Part shown: piece by piece, positions 15,101 through 27,256 of the stretch
Layout of the letters: every line of letters begins with the position of its first letter
Numbering within the stretch: the stretch's first letter is position 1
Assembly (NCBI GenBank): GCA_014773175.1
Contig: VXCM01001341.1
Coordinates: 55,529-119,528 of the forward strand
Source of the DNA: Lucifuga dentata
Taxonomy: Eukaryota > Chordata > Actinopteri > Ophidiiformes > Bythitidae
Direction: 5' to 3'
DNA: 64,000 nt
Position numbers and translations under genes: made by a program
The notes under the pieces: generated by a model
Seen by the model: only the letters and a program-made list of their open reading frames with translations
What the model was told of the DNA's origin: nothing
Databases searched by the model: none

Positions 15101-16452
15101 TCCCAGACAATACCTAATCTCATATAAAAAATGTTGATATGAAGCAATGTGCTCTTATCTCCCAGTTCTTGTTGTTGCAACGGAGGTCAAACGACTAGAA
15201 TTTCAATTAAATGTGTTGTTAAATCATAGAGTTTGACAGAGCAGCACAGCTAGTGGGACAGGAAGGAAGTGGGATGGCCTTGATGCGCCCCAAGACACAA
15301 CTGCAGATGCTGAAGGACTTAAAGGACCATACCACCATTTTGCATGTTTGAGCCTAATATATTCAATTTTCATACATGTAACATTACTGACAACCATTTC
15401 CCAAAGGATAAAACTGTATTTCAGCTTTCCTGATATTTTGTAAAACCTCTTAATCTTTCAAAATCAAACATTCAAGTGATACACCCACCTTAAAAATCCA
15501 TGTTTGTCCTGCTAATAGTTACACAGCCTTATGAAGNATTCAAGTGATACACCCACCTTAAAAATCCATGTTTGTCCTGCTAATAGTTACACAGCCTTAT
15601 GAAGTCATGATCATTTAAATTTTTCCATAATCGCAGGTCTTCTTTTGGGACTATATTCCCCGGTGGAGACATACATTCACTCAGCACTTTTTCCACACAC
15701 TTAAACACTAAAATTACATAACTTCGAAAAAAAAAAACCCTGAGTACACGTCTTGTTCATGATGATGGATTACCTATCCCAAGATCATTTCAAGTATCAA
15801 CAAGTTGATTTTAATAGTGTACCAGAATGAAACCAATGGAGGTCTGGAAGGTAGGAAAAACATTTTTAATTCACCGTTCCAGTAGTATGCTTTGGGAAAT
15901 GATTGTCAGTAACCTTATGTCTATGAAAAGTGAATAAATTAGGCTCAAACATGCAAGATGGGTGTTATGGTCCTATAAAGAGGATTCACCCAGGAGACAA
16001 ATGATAACTGGTTTCCTGTGGTGAGGTAACACCATCTGGACCTCTCTCATTGCTTATTGGATGACAATCTTCAATTTTCTTCTTTCTGGACCAAATGAAT
16101 AACTTGAATAATAATACAGCCTTGATCACACACAGATAAAACAGAGGAGAGGAGAGGAGAGGAGAGGAGTCAAGCTGCACCTTCTAGATCTCTCAGCACC
16201 TTCTTTCTCTGTCCATGCAATACATTTTTTCTCCAACCTCCACCTCCACCTTCAGGTGTATCATTCCCCTCCCTTCCCAACCCACAAGGCAGGTNCTCCA
16301 ACCTCCACCTCCACCTTCAGGTGTATCATTCCCCTCCCTTCCCAACCCACAAGGCAGGTAAAGTGTTTTTGTGTGTGTAAGACATATTTGTTTCTGTGTT
16401 TTTGTCTGTTTACATCTCTGTATGTGCTCAAGTGTTCAGTGAAGATGATGCT

Positions 16453-16505
<53 letters not shown>

Positions 16506-16617
16506 ATACATGCATTCCCAGCAATTCCTGCAACAGTTGCATGTCACAAGACTGAAAACATCAACACGCTGAGTCTGCAACAAGGCGCCAGTCACAGACG
16601 TTTCAGACAGACGCTGT

Positions 16618-16665
<48 letters not shown>

Positions 16666-19600
16666 CAGCCAAACTTATTTTTGTCTGAATCACACCAACA
16701 ATACAACTCAACTAAAACGCCACAGTCGTAAACACCCATCATGTTTGGCAAATTAAAATTAAACAGGAACATTTGCTGTATCCCTTTAAAACGACCATAC
16801 TGGTGATTTTGCATGTTTGATCCCAATTAATACAACCCACGTACACATTACATTGCAGCCAACTATTTTCCAAAACATACTACTGGAGAGGTAAATATTA
16901 GAATTGTTTTTCCTACTTCCAAATTTCCACTGGTTTCAGTTGAAGTCAGTAGACTATAAAAAAATCAACTTGAAATGTGCCTGAGATAGATCATCCATCA
17001 AAGCAAACCAAATTATTTTTTGTTGAAACTACAGGAAGAAAATGTATGTCTCCACCAGAGAATATAGTCCCAGCAGAGGATGGCTTCTACTGAGAAATTA
17101 AAACGACTGTGTCTTCTAAAATCGTGCATGTTTTAGCAAGCGAAACATTGAATTTTAGGGTTTATCACATGAACGTTTGATTTTGAAAGATTAGGGAATC
17201 TGGCAAAATGACATGAAAACTAAAATATGGTTTTATGTTTTGGAAAATGGTTGGCAGTAACACAGCTGTGTAGGTGGGTAGTATTTATTGGGCTCAAACA
17301 TGCAAAATCACCAGTCTGGTCCTTTAATTTCAGTTTGTTTAGGCTGGTAAGAACAATGTAACTTTTAATATATAAATAATTATTTTTACATGTCATAAAG
17401 TAACTGTGATAAGACCCCTGAAAGTGCTCTTGTCCATACCAACTACAAGAAACAACCCAAAATACAAGTGTCATGGATGTAAGTAAACAGATATTTGATA
17501 GCCAGTACTTCCTCATGCTCAGACAACCTCACACCAGAAAAAAAAAAAAAAAAAAANAAAAAAAAAAAAAAAAAACACAGTCTGAACTGATAGTATGTAT
17601 GTGAAGCTCTTTCTTTGTGTGTCCTTAACTAGCACAAACACCAGAGAAGGTGCATTACAGCAAAGATCTGCAGATAAGATAATCCTGCATAGCAACATCC
17701 CACCAATAACAACAACGCCGGCGCTTTCATTACTGTCACAAAAACAGAAAGAAGGCACAGAACCTTTGGTTCCACTTCCAAATTAACATCTCCACAAACC
17801 AGGACAAAGGCTACATTGCGTGGTCTGTACCATCTATTTGCAATTCAAATCCCTGATGTGCCATCGTGTGCTGCAGACAGCTTACCTTTCTGGCAGTAGT
17901 TGGAGTTCCAGCATCTGTAACTGTAATTGTCATTGAACATGGTCTTCCTGCACTGAGGGTTGTTCTCCATGATGCCTGGACAAACGTCGCTGCACTCCTT
18001 GGACTGCTTGTTCCCGGCGATGAAATTGTTGAACTCTGCATCCATGATGAGGGACCAGTCGATGGAATCCAAGTAGCAGAGTTCAGGGTTCTTCTCAATG
18101 CGGATGGAACCTCGGGTGATGTTTCTCAGATTGTAGAGGCCAATGTCCTTCAGGCTGGTCATCTCAAAGATCACCAGGGCGTAGTTGTAGAAGAGGTTAC
18201 GTCCACGGATCACCGTCAGGTTGGGGAAGAGCGTGCTCAGGCTGTCCAGGCCCGACACCCGGAAAAGCAGCAGGTAATCGGTGATCATGGTCAGCTTGGG
18301 GAAGCTGAGCGCGCGGAAGAAGTCTTGGTTGACATTGTTGTTTTTGTCACCGATGAGGAGGATCTGCAGGTAGCCCTCCACCACCGTACAGTTCTCCAGA
18401 CGCCGGAATTCACTGATGTCATTGCCGATGTCAATGCTGGGGCCACAGACTGCAGAGGGAAATTTTAAAAAAAAGGGTGAGGGGACAGAGTAAAGGACAA
18501 CTAGCACAGCATTTCCTCTAATTATTTATGTCCTTTCTTATTTAGATCTATATTCTAAGATAAGATGAGATAAGATAAGATAAACTTTAGTAATCCCACA
18601 CTGGGGAAATTTACTTGTTACAGCAGCTTTACATTCAAAGTACAGGGAAACAAGTGATAAAAATATAAACATATAAAGTAGAGAAAATACAATATAAAGG
18701 ACATACAAAAAAACATAAATACACTGTGTGCATCAGTGAAGTAAACAAACAAAAAAAATATATATATATACACACATATATACACACATATATATCATTA
18801 ATGAAACACCAACTTAAAAATATGATATACATAAGTGAAAGTTAAATTGAAAGAACATATACACATTATATACATCATGGATTGCATACAACAGGAAAAA
18901 CTGCACCTGGTTATTAATAACTGTACATAACATAAATGGGTGTTTGCACGTTCCCCATTATAAATATGTTAATAAGTATAAATGCAACTCAAAAATTGTA
19001 TGTGTAAATAAATATGACTTATGGTAATGAAAAATTTTATCTTGCTGTATCCTTTTATTCCCCACTTGCAACTAATCCACTTTCTCATAGAAATCATAAT
19101 GGTTTCATCATCTTCGTAATATGGAATCTCAGCTAAAGTCATACACCAGTTTCTGTGCTTCAGCAGCTATGCAACGAAAAAACCCAGTGGCTTATGTCAA
19201 AACACTCGCTCTTCTAAATGACCAGAATATTCCATAATTCACTTACAGTCATTTTGCAAGAAACAGCTGTGCAATTTTATAAACAATGTACTCCGATCAT
19301 GAATTACAAAACTGTGTACCCAATATATATCTTAAATATTGACAGTACACTTGAACTGTGGTGTTCAATGGCACACTCAACATGGTGTAACAGAGTAAAT
19401 ACTTCAGTAAGGTTCTATTCAGGCTTAGACTAACAGCACATTAAAGTTTTGATTGCTCAGCCTTCAGGCTATTGTTGCTCTTGTATACACCTAATATTAA
19501 CACAGTTTGTTGTTTATTATCTGCTTTTTATCAAGCTTTAAGTTTACCGTAACTTCAAAGGCCGTGAAATTTTCCATTACAAAAGTTTCCAACCATAATA

Positions 19601-22600
19601 CATAGTACATGTTTATCAAATACACAGTATGTGGTGAAATAACCTTTTAAAGTGTGAGAAGACAAAGTGGATTATGGGGAATTGCGTTCTCACTGCGGAA
19701 ATATACTTCAAAATGAAGCAGCTGCAGTGTAGCGCACCCTAGTGGCAAAACCTCACCCTGCTATTGTCCTTTACAAAATTATCATCTGATTTGAGAATCT
19801 ATCATAGAAATGTCCATGTTTTGACTGTTAAACTGCAGACGATGTTATCCTTATTTCATTTTCTTTAAACAGCCACTCAGTTTAGTTTAGTTTCTTTATT
19901 TACACATACATAAAAATGAAAAATACAAAATTACATAAGCAAAAAAAGCGAATGTGACGGAGAAAATGCAAAAAACCCTCAAGGGGCTTATACGAGGCAA
20001 TTCTCCAGAACATACAAACGCTTCAGGCCACCATCAATTTGCTTTGACATAAGCCACTGGGGTTCACTGTTTGTCCAGCAAAAAACAATGAGCTGCAAAG
20101 AACTGCAGAGTTAGGTGTTGATTTTCAGTGGGATTGGCAGTACTAGAACACACCCAGACAGTGGATACAGGTAATGCATCCAAGTATTCTCTGATGGCAC
20201 AGTTCCATCCGGCTCAGATACCCAAGCCAGGCTACCGCAGCATAGCCTGAGTGTGTTTCCACATAGCAGGACAGGCCAGTAACAGGCGTTGTTAGGATTA
20301 GGGTTAGGGTTAGCGTTGTTTAGCTTGCCCATCTTAGAGCTGCTTTATACTCAACACGGACACAATGCTAACATGAACACGCTGTCCTCGTGTACAGGAA
20401 TTCATAATTTTCACACTTTCATGAAGACCATCCACTTCAACTCTGGAAGTTTTGCTGGCGCAAAAGGACAAAGCTGCTCTTAACTGCCCCAAATACAAAA
20501 CAAACCCAGAAACAGAAGCTTCCCAGGTCAGTCCCCCGCAACAAAACATGGAGGCAGTGAAAAGAAAGGTGTTGTTGATTAACAAAGAGGAGGAATTTCT
20601 GTGACTTTTGGCTGCAAGACAAAAATGATATTTGCCATTGTTTTTTCTGTCCCTTTCTCTCTCCTATCCTCTACACCTACTTCGTCTTCCTCTGCACCTT
20701 TTCGCTTGGCCAGTCGTCAATGAAGCTACATTTACATCACATGCGGGCCATCCACGTTGTTTAAAAAAAAAAAAAAAANAAAAAAAAAAAAAAAGAGTGG
20801 TGTGCAACCACGCGAACCTCAAAATCAGCCTTTGGCCGCAATTACATCACATTTTCCACGTCCACTGCCATGTTAAGCATAAACCAGCCTGAAATCACAT
20901 GTACCAGGATTGAGCTAACGGTGTGAAACAGTGATGCATGTCTCCACGGTGCCTGAGCATGTAGCTTATGTTGCTTCCAATGTATATTTAAGTTTTTATT
21001 TTGTAAAAGCTACACAAAATGTTGGTAAAAGTCAAGAAATAGTGGAGTGGCTGCAGATATCTCTAACTATAAGCCAGAAATCTCTGTCTGTCTGTGGCAC
21101 CAATATCTCTAGAACCCAGCGCTGTATGAAGTTGATATTCCACAGGTTCATTGCTCAGGATCCAAGGACATGCAGTGTTGCATGTGAAGTTGTTTGGACG
21201 AATGGTTCTTGAATTGAGCTGTGCCAGTAAAAAGTAATCCACGTGGCAGGATATGCTTCAGCAGTATATGCTCCACTCCACAGGCACTAATGGCAGGCTG
21301 CGGCACACACCACAAAGTCCGGCCCGGTCCAAACAGGCATGTTTTCAACGGGCAGTGCAAACAAAGTTAGCTCATGAGGATGTGCAGAACTAAATTATGG
21401 CAGACTTCGGCGCACACCATTAAGTCCGGCACGTTCCGAACAGGCACGTTTTTAATGGGCGCTGCACTAGCCTCTGTCTGTCTGTAGCACCAACATCTCT
21501 AGAACCCAGCACTGTATGAAGCTGATATTCAGTAGATTTATTGCTCAGGACCCAAGGACGTGCAGTGTCGTGTGTGAAGTTATTTGGATGACCGGTTCTC
21601 CAATTGAGCTGTGCTGGTAAAAAGTAGTTTGCATGGCAGGATACGCTCCAGGCGTGGCAACACATGCTCCAATCTAGTGGTACGGTCTCAACCTGACCCC
21701 ATTGATAGAAAAATTTCTTATCTATCTCTCAAGGAAAGAGACACTGAGTCAAGAACCAAACTTTTGTCTTTGTATTTTATTCTTGCAAGAAGGAATGAAG
21801 AACAGAGAGTAATCAGCTACACAAGCCTGTACTCATTCAAAGAGGATTCTTTGTTACATTATCTTTTATAGGCACAAGCAAACATTCGATTTTACGTCAA
21901 CACAAACTGTCTAATCGTCATGTAGGTGGTTGAAACCAGTTTCAGCAGCAAAATGTTTCAACTACAGAATCTTCTTTATCTAACAGGTGCAAAAGTTAGT
22001 TGAGCGAGCATGTTATGCTGAGATGGAAACAAAAAATGAAGAGCTACGCAGGAGGGTTTATGTTCAGGTCAGGCAGTCAGTATTTTTCCATCACCCATAC
22101 AGCAAACAAAGCTAGCTCACGAGGACATGCAGAACAAAATTTTGGCAGGCTGCGGCACACACCGTAACAGGACATTTTGAACTGGCACTGCACTAGTTTT
22201 AATTTCAAATGCTGAATATTATGGCTCTTTTTGACCAGCACTCCTGTCTCCCTTATTCGCAAGTTACATCACAGGTCAGCTTGATTATCCCGTGCACAGT
22301 TTAGTCCGGTGTGACACAAGCGTAGCGTGCTACACTGAGCCATAAGTGAAAGCTCCAGCCATCTGTAATCAGTGGAGTCCAATTTCATTTTGACAATGAA
22401 AAACCATTTATCAATGTAAAGTATGGAAGTATACAAAAGGTTCTGCTCTGGAATCTGGAGTTCCAATAGCCACAGCCTGCATCAGGAAAAGTCTGCTACC
22501 GTAAGGAATCATAACGATTTCTTAAAGACAGGCATTCGAACCATCTCCCACCTATGTGCGATGCTCTAAACAATATTTAGCCTGAAGCCCCAGCAGCACC

Positions 22601-24805
22601 CTCTGAAACATGGAGGCCATCATCACACATCAGTGTGTGGAGGATTCAGACTTCAAAGGCTGGAGGGCAGTGACTCGTGGAGAACTCACACCAACTAGCT
22701 AACGGCTGGTCACACTACAATCTCATTCTACTCTATGAAGTTTACCTATATGAATGTGATGCAGGGAGGAGCTGAAACCATCATGCTTTCTCAGAAAACC
22801 TTTTAAATTGTGTTTTCTAAATAACCTTTAAAATGTAAAACTTAGTGCTGGTCTCCTATTAACAAAGTTTTTATTAAGAGACTGATGTAAATGGAGCAAA
22901 CTTTTGTCTTAGATGTTTATTTTGTAATGATTTGTTTTAGCTTAATTTATGGCAATAATGAAGTATGACTTTTTTTTTTGCATCATTGATAGCAATAATT
23001 TATGGCAATAATGAAGTATGACTCTTTTTTTTTTTTTGCATCATTGATAGCAATAATTTATGGCAATAATGAAGTATGACTTTTTTTTTTGCATCATTGA
23101 TAGCACCACTTTAAGAGAAGCCAAACACACCTCTTCCAATTAACACTCAATGTTTATACTCACAACAGCAAGTAAGAACAGTTTCTAGATGATTCAGCCA
23201 TGACAAAAGAACACTACAAACAAAGTAATCCCCCTCCTACAAAATGGAAATTCTCATAAAATGGTTCAGTCCAAAATATTGTGAGATCAGTTACAGACAG
23301 TACTGCTGATATCAAAAGACACTGTAGCTTCCCAAAACACAAGGAGAGGTCACCTTGGCTCGGAAACTTAATGATTAAACTTGTAAAAACTAACTACAGA
23401 AAAATGAAAATACCTGCTTAAGTCTTTATTTGTGCCATTTCTAAGCCAGACTTAGGATTCAAGATGTTTGGGCCAATTTACCACCAAAGTATTATTCCTC
23501 TATTATTCCTCCGGGGAGAGGTCTGGTCCAGGTCCTTGCTGAGTACCAATGTTCAGAACTGAATATCTGGAAATGTCAGTAAGTTACAACTGCTTCTTGA
23601 CGTGCTCAGAGCCAGCACGATAATTCGAACCCTGGTTTGGTGTCCGGACCAATCACCAATGATCTACATGAGACCCAGTTACACAGAAACAATTCTAGTT
23701 TAGCTTTCTAGTTTAGCTTCATTTCACAGCCACACCATTTGTTTGGCATTCATAATATATACTATATATACTTTTTACAACTGTCCTAATGCACCCACAG
23801 TCACAAGGGTGTATGTGTGTGGGTAGGTTACTCTGGCAAAGTAATCTTAAAGGACCATGCCACACATTTTGCATGTTTGAGCATAATATATTCAATTTTC
23901 ATACAGGTAACATTATTGACAACCATTTCCCAAAGCATACTACTGGACCGGTGAATTAAAAATGTTTTTCCTACCTTCCAGACCTCCACTNATTTCCCAA
24001 AGCATACTACTGGACCGGTGAATTAAAAATGTTTTTCCTACCTTCCAGACCTCCACTAGTTTCAGTTCATTCTGGTACACTATTAAAATCAAGTATCTTT
24101 CAAGTATCTTGTTGATACTTGAAACGTTCTTGGGATAGGTAATCCATCATTGTGAACAACACATTCAAGTTTGTTTTTTTTTAAATGACTGTGACTTCAT
24201 AAGATTGCATAACTATTAGTAGGCGAAACATGGATTTTTAAGGTGGGTGTATCAACTGAATATTTGATTTTGAAAGATTAAGAGATTTTTGCAAAATTTC
24301 AGGAAAGCTGAAATACGGTTCTATCCTTTGGGAAATGATTGTCAGTAACGTAACATGTATGAAAATTGAATATATTAGGCTGAAACCTGAAAAATGAGTG
24401 GTATAGTCCTTTAACAATACAGTTTCCTGCATGACGCAGTAGTAATAGTTTGACTGTATTATCATTTCAAGAAATGCATCATTTGGGGAATCGTGCAACT
24501 GATTTTAAAATGCATAAGAAGCTTAAAATTCCTAACATCTGAACTGAGTTTTACTAGAAGACATTTGGAAAATTTGGGGGAATTGTTACATATTTTTCAA
24601 AAATATCTTGCATAGCAAATAAACTAACCAGTTGCTCCTATATCATACAGATATTTTAATCCTAAACTCTGGCTGAATGCAGGCTGGTCACTGGCTGGAT
24701 CTGCTGAACAAGTGTTTGTTTTAAGGAAGGAAATGTAATTTATTCTTTAAACAACCAACTACTTGAATAGATTAAAATACAGCAAGGTAGAGAGACAGAG
24801 AGAGA

Positions 24806-24852
<47 letters not shown>

Positions 24853-27155
24853 GAGGAGGAGGAGGAGGAGAACTAAAGCTAACTTTATTATTTGGCACTC
24901 GTGTAGTGGAATTTTGTGTAACTCTGTGGTTTAGGCGTAATGTGCAGGGAAGAGCTGCAGACTGGAGTCTGTGTGAGTGGTGACAACCAGAGATTAACCT
25001 GTGACAGCAGCCTCAGCAGGGGTCCAATGTTTTCAGCAAACTTGCATCTCCTTTATTAAAAATGTATAAATAGCTTTCTTGTAAATTTCTGCTGTCATGG
25101 CAGCCCTAAAATGCAACCCATATAAACAGAAACTCACTGAAACTAAGTGTTTTTTTCAGGTTTGGGATTGTAGCTGTGACTAATGCCTTTACAAATAAAG
25201 CCATTAATAAAATCTGACTCAACATGCTAGTTAAATATCTGGATGTAAAACATACTGAAGTTCTCAGGGAAATTAGCTAGGTTTTAGCTGAACATTTTTG
25301 ACATTAAATTAATAATAATAAAAAATAAGTTAAAAATATTAAAAAGGCAGACAGTGAATTATGAAGCCAAATTCCTCATCAGTCACCTGGCCCTTTAGGC
25401 AACGTAGTCTTCCAAACTGATTATCATATTTTACCACCAAATAGCTCTGATTCAACATCAATTACCTCCTCACTACATAGAGATAAACTTAAAACACCAA
25501 AAGAAAGTTCAGTCCATTTCTTTCTTTTCTCCTGGAAAGTATTTTTATCTGACCATGTACTGAAAAATACACTAAAAATGAAATTAAAGGACCATACCAT
25601 CCATTTTACGTTTCAGCCTAATATATTCAATTTTCATACATGTTACGTTACTGACAATCATTTCCCAAAGGATAAAACCGTATTTCAGCTTTCCTGATAT
25701 TTTGCAAAATCTCTTAATCTTTCAAAATCAAATATTCAAGTGATACACCCACCTTAAAAATCCATGTTTCGCCTGCTAATAGCTACGCAGCCTTATGAAG
25801 TCATGGTCGTTTAAATTTTTCGATAAACACAGGTCTTCTTTTGGGACTATATTCCCCAGTGGAGACATACATTCACTCCACACTTTTTATTGCACTTAAA
25901 CACTAAAATTATGTAACTTAAAAAAACCTGAGTACACGTCTTGTTGGTGATGATGGATTACCTATCCCAAAAATGTTTCAAGTATCAGCAAGTTGATTTT
26001 AATAGCGTAGCAGAATGAACTGAAACCAATGGAGGTCTGGAAGGTAGGAAAAACATTTTTACTTCACCGTTCCAGTAGTATGCTTTGGGAAATGATTGTC
26101 AGTAACCTTTACGTGTATGAAAATTGAATATATTAGCCTCAAACATGCAAAATGGGTGGTATGATCCTTTAAGAAAACATAATTTCCCAAAGTAAATCTA
26201 GACTAATTTAACTCCAAAAGTCTCAAAATAGTCTGAAAATTCCCAGGTTACCTTTGTTTGACATTTACCTATACTGCAGCTTCCTACTTTGTCAATGTGC
26301 AAAACTGAAGCTAGATCACTCTCACATAAAACAAAGAGTTAAGAGCAGCAGGCGTATCTGCTGAGAGATTAAATCTTCTTCAGAGAGGACATCAAGGCCT
26401 TCCGTGTGCCATTATAAAATGCCTTTGGTGTGATTTAAGGCAAGCTGTGTGCAAGTGTGGCGGTTATGTCGTTCTCTGTAATCTACTTGTCAGCGCGCAC
26501 TGTCAGCAGCCCCGAGCGCGCCGCATACCTGCTAATGCCGTCCACAACACCCGGGCCTGTAAAAAGACACACTGCTTAGTTACATTAAATACCGCCGGTT
26601 ACATCACCGCAGCCTCACAGCCTCACAGCTTCACCCTCTGTGGCCTCACCGCGACACCAGCATGGACAGCTTTCATGGTAACTGCTCCCAACCGTGCTCA
26701 TGAAAATACTAAACAAGACTTTCTGATCAAACTTTACATCTTGTGCACCAGTGTAAATACTGATAGCAGGTGTAGCGGCTTAACACCNCCCCCCCCCCCC
26801 CATCTGAGTACACAAGTATATCTCCAGAGCTCTGATGGGCCTCCAGATAACATGTTTACTTCTGATAACCTTTTCCCAGACTGTCTGCAGACGTTCAGAG
26901 GGAATCTGTAAGAACCCCCAGATAAGAAACAGGAAGCATTACAGCCTCAGAGCCTGTGCTTCCCTCACCGCCACTACACCGCTGCAAGTCTGTTTACTCT
27001 TCATTTTCATCCTGTTACTGACAGGCAACTGACTGCTGCAGGGGAAATGTATTCATAAATGCTCTTCCACGTTTGAGGCAAGGTGAGAAAAAAAAATAAG
27101 CAAAAGACTTTTGCAAAAGACTGTTTTAGACAGGTGAACCGGTTCATCTGAAACA

Positions 27156-27189
<34 letters not shown>

Positions 27190-27222
27190 AACAACAGAGA
27201 AACCNCCGGTTCATCTGAAACA

Positions 27223-27256
<34 letters not shown>

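Noticed and set aside
16256..16688. Several frames coding poly-Cys/Val or poly-His/Thr
   Set aside because: Translation of (GT)n/(CA)n microsatellites.
17866..18468. 200-codon plus-strand frame over igf1r exon 2
   Set aside because: It is the antisense shadow of the receptor exon, whose minus-strand frame matches the IGF1R L1 domain and has proper splice sites.
26447..26911. 154-codon plus-strand frame in igf1r intron 1
   Set aside because: GC-richer patch keeps the frame open, but there is no recognisable family, it crosses an N in a poly-C run, and no splice context was seen.
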